64,000 nt of DNA from Streptacidiphilus sp. P02-A3a (lineage in GTDB: Bacteria; Actinomycetota; Actinomycetes; Streptomycetales; Streptomycetaceae), in assembly GCF_014084105.1 (NCBI RefSeq), contig NZ_CP048289.1, positions 8,751,922 through 8,815,921 on the forward strand, written 5' to 3'. The position numbers and the translations under genes are program-made. Under the pieces are notes generated by a model. That model was given only the letters and a program-made list of their open reading frames with translations. It was not told the origin of the DNA and ran no database searches. Positions 15,473 to 25,552 of the stretch are shown here, one piece after another (position 1 is the first letter of the stretch; every line of letters begins with the position of its first letter).

Positions 15473-18361
15473 ATGATGCGTTCAGCCCTCACCATGGACC
15501 GCCCCGCACTCCCCACCGTGCCCGCCCTCAGCGGACGAGACCCGTACCGACCACCGGAACCCGAAGCCGTCAGGACGGTGAGAATGGTTGACGCCGTGGA
15601 CATCCTCGGACGAGAACGGGAACTGGCCGCCCTGGCAGCGGTCGTCGAACGCTCCCCGACCGCGCCCACCAGCCTGGTCCTGCACGGGGACCCGGGCGTC
15701 GGCAAGACCGTCCTGCTCCAGGCCGCCTCCGGACACGCCCGCGCACTCGGCATCCGCGTCATCGGGGGAACCGGCTACGAGAGCGAAGCCCACGTGGCCT
15801 TCGCCGGACTGCACCAGCTCCTCGCCCCCGTCACCGAATACGTCGAACGGCTGGCTCCCTTCCATCGCACCGTCCTGCGCCGCATCCTCGGCGTCGAGGA
15901 CGGTCCCGTCCCCGACCGCCTGGCCGTCTCCGCCGCGTCGCTCGCCGCCGTGACCGCCGTCGCCGAGGACGGCCCGCTGCTCATCGCCGTCGAGGACGCC
16001 CACTGGGTGGATCACCCATCCCGCGAAGTCGTGATGTTCATCCTGCTGCGGCTCCAGGCGAACCAGCACATCCGCGCGGTCTTCGCCCGCCGCGCGCTGC
16101 TGGCCAGCGAGCGGGTCACCCCCGGACTGTCCATGCTGGAGGTACTGCCGCTGAGCGACGAGGCAGCCGACCGGCTGGTCCGGCGCCTGCACCCGCGGCT
16201 CCCCGAAACCGTGCGCCACCGCGTGCTCCAGGACGCGGCGGGCAACCCCCTCGCCCTGGCCGAGCTCCCCGGGGCGTTCGGCACCGAAGCGGCCGTCGGG
16301 CTGGAGATGCTGCCCGCCACCGCACCCCTGCGCACTCGCCTGGAAACCGGCTACGCCAGCCGGGTCCGCACGCTGCCCGCCGAGCTGCGCCGCGCGCTGC
16401 TGCTCACCGCGCTGGACGGCGACCGGATCGAGCAGCGGGCCAACCCCTCCCACGCGACGGCCCTGGACCCGGCAGACGTTCTCATGCTGGAGGCCCTGGG
16501 GCTGGTCACCCGCGACTCCACACCCAGCGGACTGCGGTTCCGTCACCCCCTGGTGCGCTCCGCGATCGTCCACACCGCCGCACCCGACGAGATACGCGCC
16601 GCCCACGCCGCCCTCGCGGACTCCTACCGGGGCCGCAGCGAACGCCGCCTGTGGCACCTCGCCGCCGCCACCGTCGAACCCGATGAAGCAGTCGCCGACG
16701 AGATCGAACAAGCCGCCAGGGCCATCAGCCTGCGCGGCGGAGCAGGGCTTGCCGTCTCGGCCCTGCAACGCGCCGCCGACCTCAGCCCCAGCCCCCTCGG
16801 CGCCGCCCGCCGCCTCCAGCACGCTGCCGAACTCGCCAGCGAGTCAGGCCAGTTGAACCTGGCCCAGCAACTGACCGACGACGCCCGCCGCCGACTCGAC
16901 GACCCCACCCAGGTCGCAAGCAACCTCACCACCAAGGCCCAGGTCCTGCTGCGCCGCGACGGCGACCTCAATGCCGCGCGCAAACTACTCCTGCGGGTCC
17001 TCACCAAGGACCTCGCCGTGCAGGAGCCGCGCACCCTCGCCACCGCCCTGCACCAGCTCCTCCTCGCCACCCACGCCGCAGGAGACCCCGACGCCTGGCA
17101 GGAGACCCGGGAACGGCTGAGGGCGGTCCACGGCACGGGACCGTTGGAGGAGACCGCACAGCTCCTCCACGACGTTCTCGGCGACACCGCCCGCGCCGGG
17201 GCGGACGCCCGTGGCCGCCTCCAGACCCTGTTCGAAGCACTGGACGCGGATGCGCCGCCCGGCCGACTCGCCGAGCTGTGCCGGGTGGCGCGCTGGCTGG
17301 ACGCCCTGGGCGACTACCGGCCCGAAGTCCGCACCCTACGCGAACGCGAGGTCGGTACCGGCGCGCTGACCCACGCCGCCGAGGGCTACCTGTGCGAGGC
17401 CCAGTACCTGTACCTCTCCGGTGACTGGGAGGGCAGCGAGCAGCAGGCCACCGCCGGGCTGGAGCTGAGCGTCCGGCACGGGATGGAACCGAGCGTCAAC
17501 GACTTCCGCTGCGTCCTCGGCCTACTCGCCGCGAGTCGCGGGGACACCGAATCGGCCGTCGAGTTCAGCCGGAGCATCGAGCAGTGGGCCGCCCCGCGCG
17601 GCAGCGGCCTGCACCTGGCCCAGTCGGCCCGCAACCTGGCCCTGGCTGCCCTGGCCCAGGGGGACTACGAGACCGCGTACGCGCACCTGCTCCGCATCAG
17701 CCCGGCGGGCAGCCTACGGCCGTATGCCAGCTGCGCGCCGTGGGCGGTGTACGACCTGGTCGAGGCGGCGGTTCGCAGCGGACGCCACGACCAGGCCGGA
17801 ACCCACGTCGCAGCCGTCGACCGGGCCGGGCTCGCGGACCTCACGCCGCGCCTGCGCCTGCTGACCTTCGCCGCCCGCGCCCTGGCCGCCCCCGACGAAC
17901 AGGCTGCCCCGCTCTACCAGCAGGCCCTTTCCCTGCCCGGCATCGAACGGTGGCCCTTCGACCACGCCCGCGTCCGCCTCACGCTGGGCGAACTGCACCG
18001 CCGCAACCTTCGCCCCGGCGACGCGCGGCCCGAACTGCGACGCGCCGCGGACATCTTCCGCCGCGTCGGAGCCACCGCCTGGCAGCAGCGTGCCGAACAA
18101 GAACTCCGCGCCACCGGAGTGGCCCTGGAATCCCCGGCCGGCGCAGTGGGCCACACCGCCACGTCCCCCCTCGTCCACCTCACCGCACAGCAACTTGAGG
18201 TTGCGGAGCTTGCCGCGGCCGGGCTCAGCAACAAGCAGATCGCCGAACGCCTCTACCTCTCCCCACGCACCGTCAGCGCCCACCTCTACCGGGTCTTCCC
18301 CAAACTCGGCATCAGCTCCCGCTCGGCCCTGCGCGACGCCCTCAGCGCGCCGACCGCCTGA
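15473..18361 (+). CDS. LAL-type LuxR-family regulator with AAA ATPase and TPR-like region
   Basis: About 962 residues. ATG 15473 follows AGGAG (15461-15465); a later ATG at 15584 (MVDAVDILGRERE) is possible. Walker A is HGDPGVGKTVLLQ, Walker B LLIAVEDAHWVDH, followed by an alpha-helical tetratricopeptide-like region of roughly 550 residues and a C-terminal LuxR helix-turn-helix (LTAQQLEVAELAAAGLSNKQ). Large ATP-binding LuxR proteins often activate secondary-metabolite or sugar clusters. Here its neighbours are hydrolases and WhiB. Confidence 0.9.
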   Translation: MMRSALTMDRPALPTVPALSGRDPYRPPEPEAVRTVRMVDAVDILGRERELAALAAVVERSPTAPTSLVLHGDPGVGKTVLLQAASGHARALGIRVIGGTGYESEAHVAFAGLHQLLAPVTEYVERLAPFHRTVLRRILGVEDGPVPDRLAVSAASLAAVTAVAEDGPLLIAVEDAHWVDHPSREVVMFILLRLQANQHIRAVFARRALLASERVTPGLSMLEVLPLSDEAADRLVRRLHPRLPETVRHRVLQDAAGNPLALAELPGAFGTEAAVGLEMLPATAPLRTRLETGYASRVRTLPAELRRALLLTALDGDRIEQRANPSHATALDPADVLMLEALGLVTRDSTPSGLRFRHPLVRSAIVHTAAPDEIRAAHAALADSYRGRSERRLWHLAAATVEPDEAVADEIEQAARAISLRGGAGLAVSALQRAADLSPSPLGAARRLQHAAELASESGQLNLAQQLTDDARRRLDDPTQVASNLTTKAQVLLRRDGDLNAARKLLLRVLTKDLAVQEPRTLATALHQLLLATHAAGDPDAWQETRERLRAVHGTGPLEETAQLLHDVLGDTARAGADARGRLQTLFEALDADAPPGRLAELCRVARWLDALGDYRPEVRTLREREVGTGALTHAAEGYLCEAQYLYLSGDWEGSEQQATAGLELSVRHGMEPSVNDFRCVLGLLAASRGDTESAVEFSRSIEQWAAPRGSGLHLAQSARNLALAALAQGDYETAYAHLLRISPAGSLRPYASCAPWAVYDLVEAAVRSGRHDQAGTHVAAVDRAGLADLTPRLRLLTFAARALAAPDEQAAPLYQQALSLPGIERWPFDHARVRLTLGELHRRNLRPGDARPELRRAADIFRRVGATAWQQRAEQELRATGVALESPAGAVGHTATSPLVHLTAQQLEVAELAAAGLSNKQIAERLYLSPRTVSAHLYRVFPKLGISSRSALRDALSAPTA

Positions 18362-18600
18362 GCAGCCACAGAATCCGTGCCCCGCTTGGTGGCGCTCCAT
18401 CAACCTCTGGCCGCCGATGGCACAACCCTGGTGTCCCGGGACGGCGACTTGCATACCGAGGAACTTGTCAATCGACTGAACGGGTGAGCCGTACTTCCCG
18501 GAAGCAGGTCTCACGAGCGTCCACCCAGGAGGGCACCGTAGGCCGCTGACCTGTACTACCCGGATCAAGTATCCGGTATGCCCTGAAATTATGTCCGCTT
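18362..18600. other. intergenic end of element B
   Basis: No gene supported. The final 30 bp before the att repeat resemble the flank of the outer repeat at 5659. No integrase tail is readable. Confidence 0.45.
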
Positions 18601-18650
18601 TGGAGCCCCCTGTCGGATTCGAACCGACGACCTTCGCTTTACAAGAGCGG
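18601..18650 (-). repeat. attachment-site copy of the tRNA-Thr 3' half (internal)
   Basis: 50 bp identical to 31902-31951, i.e. from the CCA end of tRNA-Thr through the T-arm into the anticodon loop and half of the anticodon stem. After this the sequences diverge, so no tRNA can form. It is the junction between the two tandem accessory segments. Confidence 0.88.
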
Positions 18651-19007
18651 CATTCAACCGGCGAGACATCGGCTGCAGGCAGTAAGGAAACATGCCGTTT
18701 GGTACCGCCCAGTGCTGATCCGTCCGGCTTCTTAGCTAGTCGGCGCCGCTTTTCCGACCGCCAGATCGGATGTTTTGCAGTGCCCAGTCCTGCCTCCGTG
18801 CCGATCCAGTCTGATCTGTCCAAAGGCGTCCGGCCTCCCCTCGGCCTCCCCTGAACCATCACTTCGGTTCTCCGCCCGCGGCTGGCACCGCCGACCGGCA
18901 CAGCGAAGCGACAGGTTCAACCTCGCAACGTCGACGCCTCGGCCTTCTCGGGCTACGTCACGACGAGTGACCTGCGCCGAGACGCTGGGTGAGTCAGCCC
19001 AGCGTCT
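18651..19007. other. intergenic, left terminus of element A
   Basis: No gene. Contains the left copy of the GGCCTCCCCT-C-GGCCTCCCCT repeat (18832-18852). Confidence 0.45.
18832..18852 (+). repeat. 21-bp subterminal direct repeat of element A, left copy
   Basis: Two GGCCTCCCCT decamers separated by C. The same 21 bp recur at 31668-31688 near the other end in the same orientation. Could be integrase arm sites or remnants of the same homologous end sequence. Confidence 0.6.
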
Positions 19008-19769
19008 TCAGCGTGTGGCCAGATCACCCAGCCACACCCGTCGGCCCATCTCATCCAGTTCCTGCTTCAGGGAGACACATTCGGGAAGCGCCTGCGCGAG
19101 CAGCCGCCAATACGCGGTTCCATGGCCGGCGATGCGGACATGAGCCAGTTCATGAGCAATGACATAGTCAACCAGGCGGGTGGGCAACTGGAAGGCTGCC
19201 CAATGCAAGGCGATCCGCCCTGGCCCGGAAGGCGCGGACCGGTAGGTGCCCCAACGGCGCCCCACATCGCGTACCTCAATGGGGAGTTCGGGGACCTCCA
19301 TCCGTGCGGCCCAGGGCTGGACCCGGTTCGTTGCCCACCGGCGACCCGCCTGGCAGTACCAGGCAGCAAGGGCGGCCCGGGCCAGAACCGGGTCTGCGGC
19401 GACGGCGCGGCTGAGCTGCAGCCGCCCCCCGGTCAGCCGGGTCGGCGCGTCCGACTCGTCCACCAGATGGAGGCGGTACTCGCGCCCGAGGTAGCGGTGG
19501 ATCTCCCCCTCGGAAAGGTCACGGACGGCCTGAGCCGGAGCCCGGTCCTCACGCAGGCGTGACTTCGACTCGATCCAGGGACGGTTGCCCCGGACAAAGG
19601 CCTCGGCACGGTCCAGTCCGCATCCCGGGGGGACACGGAGGAGAATCGACCCGTCACGCTCAAGGGTGAGCCCCAGGCGAGTACGCCGAGGACTCAGCCT
19701 GACGATGAGTTCCAGTCCGTCGAAAGCGATCGGGTGGCCGTCGACAAGGGCGGATTCGGAGGGCACCAC
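19008..19769 (-). CDS. DUF45/YgjP-like (M48-type) zinc metallopeptidase linked to type I restriction
   Basis: About 253 residues from GTG 19769, 4 bp after the hsdR stop; the frame is open further upstream only because it overlaps hsdR. The C-terminal half has the zinc motif IAHELAHVRIAGHG, with HExxH-type ligands and a downstream His, and WGTYRSAPSGPGRIALHW, both typical of the YgjP/DUF45 family. Members of this family are common beside hsdR. The role is not established; processing or turnover of the restriction complex is a guess. Tight spacing implies co-translation with HsdR. Confidence 0.85.
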   Translation of the reverse strand: MVPSESALVDGHPIAFDGLELIVRLSPRRTRLGLTLERDGSILLRVPPGCGLDRAEAFVRGNRPWIESKSRLREDRAPAQAVRDLSEGEIHRYLGREYRLHLVDESDAPTRLTGGRLQLSRAVAADPVLARAALAAWYCQAGRRWATNRVQPWAARMEVPELPIEVRDVGRRWGTYRSAPSGPGRIALHWAAFQLPTRLVDYVIAHELAHVRIAGHGTAYWRLLAQALPECVSLKQELDEMGRRVWLGDLATR

Positions 19770-19773
19770 TCCA

Positions 19774-22700
19774 TTATCTCCGCCGCGCAGAAGCAAACTG
19801 TTCGCGGTGGCTCCGCACATAACCGCCCAGCCCCCGCACGAGGATTTCGAGCGCCGCCAAAGCATCGGGACCGACGACCAGGTCCGACTCCTCGAGGCAC
19901 TCCCAGATAACCGTCTCCAACCGCCTTTGACTGGCCGTGTCAGCGGCGTAGGCGGGCGTCCGCACATGTTCGCTGATCACACCGGCCAGTTCCACGGTGA
20001 GATCACGCATCTGATCGGCGTCCACCCCCGAAAGGGCGGGTAGATCGCTGACGAGGCCCGCGAGCTTGGCGTGCAGCGCACGTTCGAGCGGGGAGAGGTG
20101 GACAATCTCCGGGTCGTCTTGCTCGGCCTGCCGCGCTGCGGCAAAGACTGGGCCGAGCCGCTGCGCGATCTCGGTCCATCTGTCGTCGCACTCGGCGAGG
20201 ATACGCTCCAGTTCCTCGGAGAGCTCTCGGTGGACCGGCAGGTCATCCTGACGCAAACGCTCCTCCAGGTGATAGCGCAGTGCCTGGACCTGCTCGCTGA
20301 CGGACAGTTCCACGTCAGGAATCCGTCCGACTACCTCGTCGAAGTCAGGGGCCAGGATCGAGACTGGCGGAATGACCTGTTCAATCTCCGGGAGCTCCAG
20401 ATGCTCGGCGATCAGCGCCCGTACCTGGCGGCTGATGCCCCGGTAGGAGAAGCCGCCGCCGGGCAGATCCCTGGCATGGCGGTGGACCCGCTTCTGCAGC
20501 AGCGCCCACTGCTGGGCGTTCGGCACCTGGCTGAGGCCGTCCTGATGCGGGAGCACCCGCCCCATCGCATTCAGGAAGGCACGCATCACCTGGTCGTACT
20601 CGGCGCGGAGCTCCGGAGGCTGAAGCATTCGGATGGCCCGGGACATGCCGTCGGGAGTGTCGGCCCCGTCCGCGCCCGCCCTGGCGAGGAAGTCCGCCAC
20701 GGCTCCAGCGGCCTGGTTCATCTCGGTGACCGCCTGCGCTGTACTGCGCAGACCGCTGACGCTCGGCGGCCCGTTCCGGTAGCCGGCCAAGGTCACGCCG
20801 AGATCCGCCAGCACGCCGTAGTAGTCGACAACGAGGCCGTTCTCCTTGCCCTGGGCCGGACGGTTCACCCGGGCGACCGCCTGGAGCAGCTCAGCGCCCT
20901 GGATAGGCCGGTCGAGGTAGAGGACCTGCTCGATCGGGGCGTCGAACCCGGTCAGCAGCATGGATTTCACGATCAGGAACGCAATCGGGGCCGCGACCTC
21001 GGTCTGCGGCTCCGGCTGAACCGCAGCCGGTCCGCTGCTCCAGGGGTTCGAGAGGGGCACTGTGGCGTGGGTGGGATCGGCATTGCCGCTCCAGGGCGCA
21101 CCCGGCCCGGATTCGGGGAAGGGCACCAGGAATTCCTCCACGTGCTTCTTCTGCTTCTGCGGGTCGGTCCAGTCCTTCCACAGGCCCGCTTTGCGCTCCT
21201 TGCCCTCCGACACGACCGGGACGAAGACGAGTCGGCGCAGCAGATCGCGCCGCTGCCAAGCACGGAGCAGCAGCAGCTCGTCTTCATCGCATCCGGACAC
21301 CGGCCGGTCGTGCGGCGGCTGGTCCCCGTAGCCGCTGATGCGGGCCAGCAATTCGTCACGGGCCTGGGAGAGGGCGTCCCGGTAGAGCACCGCCGCCAGC
21401 CTGCTCACCGCGGCAACCTGGGCCTTGAAGCCGCCGTATAGCGGTCCCCGGACGTAGTGCGACAGCATGTCCCTGGCTTTGGCCTCGATCATCGGCACGG
21501 ACTCTGCGACGTCGCGCCCGGCGAGTGTCGTCCAGCGCGCGCGCAACCGCTGGCGGTCAGCGTCGCTGAGAGGAGCGATCAGGTTCTCGAAGCGGCCGTC
21601 GAGGACGGTGCCCTCCCTGACCCGTCCTGGGCCGGTGCGGCCCTCGTACCGGATCGGCACGACCACCCCGTCAGCCTCCGCCTCGACCATGGGGTACTCG
21701 TCCAGGAACCGGCCACCGGGCTCAAGGCCGAAGATGCGCGCGGTGTCCTTGTGCTTCCCCTCCATGATCGGGGTGCCGGTGAAGCCGATCCTGGCGGCGT
21801 TCGGGACGGAGGCCCGGAGGCAGGCGTGCAGCGCCGAGGTGTGTGAACGGTGTGCCTCGTCGACCAGGACGAGAATCCGGTCCGAGGTGCTGATCGGCTC
21901 GGCCCGGACGAACTGGCCTGCCACAGCTGGCTCCGTCTCCAGTTCTGTCTCCGGTTCGTCGGCGGATTCCGGGTCGTCGGCCGCCTGGGCCCGGTCGAAC
22001 TCCTCCATCAGATCGGAGTCGTCCCCCTCGTCGGCGGGAACGAAGCCCGGGATGCGGCCGAGGTACTTCTGGATCAGCGTGAAGACCACAGCCCTGGCTC
22101 CGGGCTCACCCGCGCCCGCCAACATGGACTCCACTTCAGTCCGGTCCTTGGCGACATCGACCCGACTCTGGCTGTGCCGCAGCGCCGCGCCCAGCTGCGT
22201 CTGCAGGTCACGGCGGTCCGTCACCACGAGAACAGTGAAGGCGTTCAACTCCGGGTCCGGGTTGCGGTGCAGCCGTCGGACCAGGAAGGTCATGGTCAGG
22301 CTCTTGCCGGAGCCCTGGGTGTGCCAGATGACTCCGCCCCGGCCGTCCTCCTCCACACCGGGGAAGAGACGGCTCGCCCTGGTGCGCAGCTTGCGAACGA
22401 TCTTCTCGACGGCCCGGAACTGCTGATGCCGACAGACGATCTTGACGGTGCGGGAGGGCTTGCCCGGCCCGGTCCGCAGCGGGAGCTCGAAGATGTAGTT
22501 GCGCAGGATGTTGAGGAGATTGCCCGGCTTGAGGACGACGGCGACCAGTTTGTGCTGCTCCGTCAATACCCCTTCAACGGCCAGCACCCGGTCCGCGACA
22601 AGCTTACGCCGGAGGGCTTCCTCGTCCGCGTAGGTCGGTTGCACGCTCCGCCAGACAGCAAAGTGTTCCTCAGCAGAGGAGATCGTCCCCAATGCGGCGG

Positions 22701-23388
22701 ACTCCCCTGAGGCTGCAATCAGCAGCTGTGCGGCGGCGAAGGGCTCCGGTACGGCGTGGGGGCGGCGGGACTGGTCCCGGGGGTCGGCGTCCAATGGCTG
22801 ACCTGCGTAGGCGCGCAGGTCGTGGACGGCGTCACCGATCGGGTCGCTGAGGTCGGGGCTCTTGCACTCGATCACCACCAGCGGGATGCCGTTGACGTAG
22901 AGGACCAGGTCGAGCACGGCGTCCCGGTCCTCCGCCGAGCGCAGTCTGAGCTGATCGACCACGAGGAATCGGTTGTGCTGGAAGGGATCGGCGGAACGCC
23001 AGTCGAGGTAGTGCCCGAAGCGGTCCTTGTCATTGCCATGCTTGGTCGGGACCGTGATTAGGCACCCCGACAGCAGCAGGTTGGTCACCTCGCGGTTGGC
23101 TGCCAGCAAAGAGCTGCTGCGACAACGGCCGAGGGCATGGCTCAGCTCGGTCACCATTCGCGCGGCCATCGCCTCGGTCAGCCAGGGCCGACCTGTAGCG
23201 GCGTTCCGGTTGAGGTTGAGGACCGCCGCACGGAGATGACCGTGGATGACCCCGGTACGGGGGTCCAATTCCGCTGCCTCGTCAGCCCTGAGCTGCGGCC
23301 CGGGGATGTGCTCCCACCCCATCGCCTTGAGGTGCCTGATGATCGGCTTCTCCACCTCGTCCCGCTCGCTCGTTCGCCCCGCCGCCAT
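19774..23388 (-). CDS. hsdR: type I restriction enzyme R subunit (HsdR)
   Basis: 1204 residues, full length. The N-terminal nuclease domain (PD-(D/E)xK) is seen as DLVLYVNGIPLVVIECKSP around residue 170. The SF2 translocase follows with Walker A HTQGSGKSLTM, motif II LVDEAHRSH and a motif VI-like AVARVNRPAQGK. The C-terminal helical part should dock to the methylase. It cuts DNA lacking the modification of HsdM/HsdS after ATP-driven translocation. Unlike most loci it is separated from hsdS by 2.1 kb that hold a pseudogene and IS1380, so it needs its own promoter. Confidence 0.95.
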   Translation of the reverse strand: MAAGRTSERDEVEKPIIRHLKAMGWEHIPGPQLRADEAAELDPRTGVIHGHLRAAVLNLNRNAATGRPWLTEAMAARMVTELSHALGRCRSSSLLAANREVTNLLLSGCLITVPTKHGNDKDRFGHYLDWRSADPFQHNRFLVVDQLRLRSAEDRDAVLDLVLYVNGIPLVVIECKSPDLSDPIGDAVHDLRAYAGQPLDADPRDQSRRPHAVPEPFAAAQLLIAASGESAALGTISSAEEHFAVWRSVQPTYADEEALRRKLVADRVLAVEGVLTEQHKLVAVVLKPGNLLNILRNYIFELPLRTGPGKPSRTVKIVCRHQQFRAVEKIVRKLRTRASRLFPGVEEDGRGGVIWHTQGSGKSLTMTFLVRRLHRNPDPELNAFTVLVVTDRRDLQTQLGAALRHSQSRVDVAKDRTEVESMLAGAGEPGARAVVFTLIQKYLGRIPGFVPADEGDDSDLMEEFDRAQAADDPESADEPETELETEPAVAGQFVRAEPISTSDRILVLVDEAHRSHTSALHACLRASVPNAARIGFTGTPIMEGKHKDTARIFGLEPGGRFLDEYPMVEAEADGVVVPIRYEGRTGPGRVREGTVLDGRFENLIAPLSDADRQRLRARWTTLAGRDVAESVPMIEAKARDMLSHYVRGPLYGGFKAQVAAVSRLAAVLYRDALSQARDELLARISGYGDQPPHDRPVSGCDEDELLLLRAWQRRDLLRRLVFVPVVSEGKERKAGLWKDWTDPQKQKKHVEEFLVPFPESGPGAPWSGNADPTHATVPLSNPWSSGPAAVQPEPQTEVAAPIAFLIVKSMLLTGFDAPIEQVLYLDRPIQGAELLQAVARVNRPAQGKENGLVVDYYGVLADLGVTLAGYRNGPPSVSGLRSTAQAVTEMNQAAGAVADFLARAGADGADTPDGMSRAIRMLQPPELRAEYDQVMRAFLNAMGRVLPHQDGLSQVPNAQQWALLQKRVHRHARDLPGGGFSYRGISRQVRALIAEHLELPEIEQVIPPVSILAPDFDEVVGRIPDVELSVSEQVQALRYHLEERLRQDDLPVHRELSEELERILAECDDRWTEIAQRLGPVFAAARQAEQDDPEIVHLSPLERALHAKLAGLVSDLPALSGVDADQMRDLTVELAGVISEHVRTPAYAADTASQRRLETVIWECLEESDLVVGPDALAALEILVRGLGGYVRSHREQFASARRR

Positions 23389-23399
23389 CCGTTCGCGCC

Positions 23400-23836
23400 C
23401 CGCCTTCGTGAACCGACACTACGTAGGCGTTCATTGTGCGCCCTGGGGACGGCCATGGCGAGAAGATCGCGACAGGTGCCGCAGCAGCCGTCCACGAAGA
23501 CGTGCGGACGCCCGGGAGCACCGCAGTCGGCGCACTCCTGCAGGCGCAGCAACCGGGTCGGAGCGGCCTCCGGCATGATGTGATGCGCGAGAACCAGGTG
23601 CGGTATGCCCAGCGCATCCGCGTCCCCTCGCCCACGGTCACCTTGACCCGACGGAGGTGGCCGTGGGCGGTCACCGCACGCAACGCAGAGCTCACGGCCA
23701 CCTGGCCATAGCAGCGTTGCGCGGCGGCGAGGCTGTTGTCCATCAGCGCGCCCTCGAGGAGCCTGTCGATCAGCCCGGCGAGGAACGTCTCGCGCTCGGG
23801 GAGGTGACTGAAGTCGCCCTTACGGGTGCGGTCTTC
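23400..23836 (-). pseudogene. decayed actinobacterial DNA-binding/zinc-ribbon protein
   Basis: Two pieces in different frames: an N-terminal one (TRKGDFSHLPERETFLAGLI, then LAAAQRCYGQVAVSSALR and GHLRRVKVTVGEGTRMRW) and a C-terminal zinc ribbon (LRLQECADCGAPGRP, CCGTCR). Together they match the plan of a Streptomyces protein family I know from repeated chromosomal copies (winged-helix-like N-part, Cys-rich tail), but the middle about 100 residues are missing and frames are shifted. The 5' end is broken by the IS1380 insertion. Confidence 0.65.
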
Positions 23837-23840
23837 CTAA
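23837..23840. repeat. IS1380 target-site duplication (CTAA), left copy
   Basis: CTAA at 23837-23840 is repeated at 25500-25503 directly outside the right inverted repeat. Confidence 0.75.
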
Positions 23841-25499
23841 CCTCGCGCTTTCATGAGCGGGCCTGTCCGGACCTTGATCAAGTAAATGGAGAGTGTTTCT
23901 GACCTGCAACGATGGGACTTGTCTAGGGTCCTGTCCGCTGCAAGGAAAGAAGCACTCTCCAGGTGAAGAAGCTTATCGGGTCCTACCCGTGCGTCCGCGT
24001 CCAGGGCGACGGTGGTGCGGTGGTCTCGCAGGCCGGCGGGGTGCTGCTGGTGGAGACCGTGCGCAAGAGCGGGTTGGACACGGCGATATCGGCGGCGCTG
24101 GCTCCGTGGCGCAAACAGCGTGCGGTGCACGATCCCGGCAAGGTGCTTTTGGACCTCGCCCTGGCGGTGGCGCTGGGCGGAGACTGCCTGTCGGACGTGG
24201 CCGTGCTGCGGGCCGAACCGCAGGTGTTCGGGCCGGTGGCCTCCGACCCCACCGTCTCGCGCCTGGTCGAGACCCTGGCCGCGGCCGGACCCCGTGCGCT
24301 GACCGCGATCCGCCGGGCCAGGGCCGAAGTCCGCGAACGGGTCTGGAAGCTCGCCGGTGCTGACGCCCCCGACGCGGACGGGCAGGTGATCGTGGACATC
24401 GACGGGGTACTGGTGCTGGCGCACTCCGAGAAGCAGGACGCGACCGCGACCTGGAAGCGGACCTTCGGGCACCACCCCCTGATGGCGTTCGTCGACCACG
24501 GGGCGGCCGGGTCCGGGGAACCGGTGGCCGGGCTGCTGCGGCCGGGCAACGCGGGCAGCAACACCGCCGCCGACCACATCACCACCACCCGCCTCGCCCT
24601 GGCCCAACTGCCCAGACGCCACCGGCGCGGACGCCGCACCCTGATCCGCACCGACTCCGCCGGCGGCACCCACGACTTCCTGAACTGGCTCACCACACGC
24701 GGCAGGTGGCTGTCCTACTCCGTCGGAATGACGATCACCGACACAGTCCACCACGCCGTGCTCCACGTCCCGGTCCCGGCCTGGACACCCGCGGTCGAAC
24801 CCGACGGCCAGGTCCGCGACGGCGCCTGGGTCGCCGAACTCGCAGGCGACGTCCTGAAAGGCTGGCCGAAGGGGATGCGGCTGATCGTCCGCAAGGAACG
24901 GCCCCACCCCGGAGCGCAGTTGAGGTTCACCGACGCCGACGGAATGCGCCTTACCTGCTTCGCCACCAACACCCCCGGCGCGATCGCGGCCCTGGAACTG
25001 CGGCACCGCCAACGCGCCCGCGCCGAGGACCGGATCCGCGCCGCCCGCGACACCGGCCTGCGCAACCTGCCTCTGCACCACACCGCCCAGAACCAGATCT
25101 GGCTGGAGATCGTCCAGATCGCCCTGGACCTCCTGGCCTGGATGCCCATGCTCGCCCTGACCGGCAACCCCCGCCGCTGGGAACCCAAACGCATGCGCCT
25201 GCGGCTGTTCTCCGCCGCCGCCCGCCTGGTCACCACCGGCCGCCGACGCATCCTCCGCCTGGCCCACCACTGGCCCTGGACCGAACTGATCACCACAGCC
25301 TTCGCCCGGCTACAAGCCCTACCGAACCCCGACTGACCTGCAGCAACGACCCACCCCGACGAGCAACCGAAATACCCCGGAGTCGTGGAACCCGGCACCC
25401 ACCCGACGCGACAGTCGGGCCCTCAACACGGCCGCCACCGAACCGACAAGCCGAAACGGCCCACCAGGCGAACCGGCAGACCGTCACGAAAGATCGAGG
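23841..25499 (+). mobile_element. IS1380-family insertion sequence (1659 bp)
   Basis: Imperfect inverted ends: CCTCGCGCTTTCATGA at 23841 and, from the other strand at 25499, CCTCGATCTTTCGTGA. Flanked by a 4-bp CTAA duplication and carrying one intact transposase gene. Length and duplication size fit IS1380. It sits between hsdS and hsdR. Confidence 0.88.
23963..25336 (+). CDS. IS1380-family transposase
   Basis: 457 residues from GTG 23963. DDE core: DGQVIVDIDGVLVLAHSEKQ (first Asp), RTLIRTDSAGGTHDFLNWL (second Asp), and a C-terminal FSAAARLVTTGRRRILRLA typical of this family. Intact and in the opposite orientation to the restriction genes. Confidence 0.92.
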   Translation: MKKLIGSYPCVRVQGDGGAVVSQAGGVLLVETVRKSGLDTAISAALAPWRKQRAVHDPGKVLLDLALAVALGGDCLSDVAVLRAEPQVFGPVASDPTVSRLVETLAAAGPRALTAIRRARAEVRERVWKLAGADAPDADGQVIVDIDGVLVLAHSEKQDATATWKRTFGHHPLMAFVDHGAAGSGEPVAGLLRPGNAGSNTAADHITTTRLALAQLPRRHRRGRRTLIRTDSAGGTHDFLNWLTTRGRWLSYSVGMTITDTVHHAVLHVPVPAWTPAVEPDGQVRDGAWVAELAGDVLKGWPKGMRLIVRKERPHPGAQLRFTDADGMRLTCFATNTPGAIAALELRHRQRARAEDRIRAARDTGLRNLPLHHTAQNQIWLEIVQIALDLLAWMPMLALTGNPRRWEPKRMRLRLFSAAARLVTTGRRRILRLAHHWPWTELITTAFARLQALPNPD

Positions 25500-25552
25500 C
25501 TAATAGATGGCGCTCGCAGCTCGCCCCGCGCCGCTTGAGTGCCGAGCAGACG

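Larger units (their letters stand above)
5659..18650. mobile_element. putative integrated element B at tRNA-Thr (12.9 kb, no integrase seen)
   Basis: Bounded by tRNA-Thr 3'-end repeats at 5659-5697 and 18601-18650. Cargo: HicAB, a TPR fossil, a ribosome-inactivating protein gene, alpha/beta hydrolases with AraC regulators, WhiB and a LAL-type LuxR protein. No integrase, excisionase or replication gene is visible, so it is either a decayed element or one mobilised in trans. The repeats are seen directly; the element call is inference. Confidence 0.55.

Noticed and set aside
18601..18650. Second tRNA-Thr gene
   Set aside because: Only the 3' half is present; the 5' acceptor and D-arm are missing, as at 5659. 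Both are att copies.
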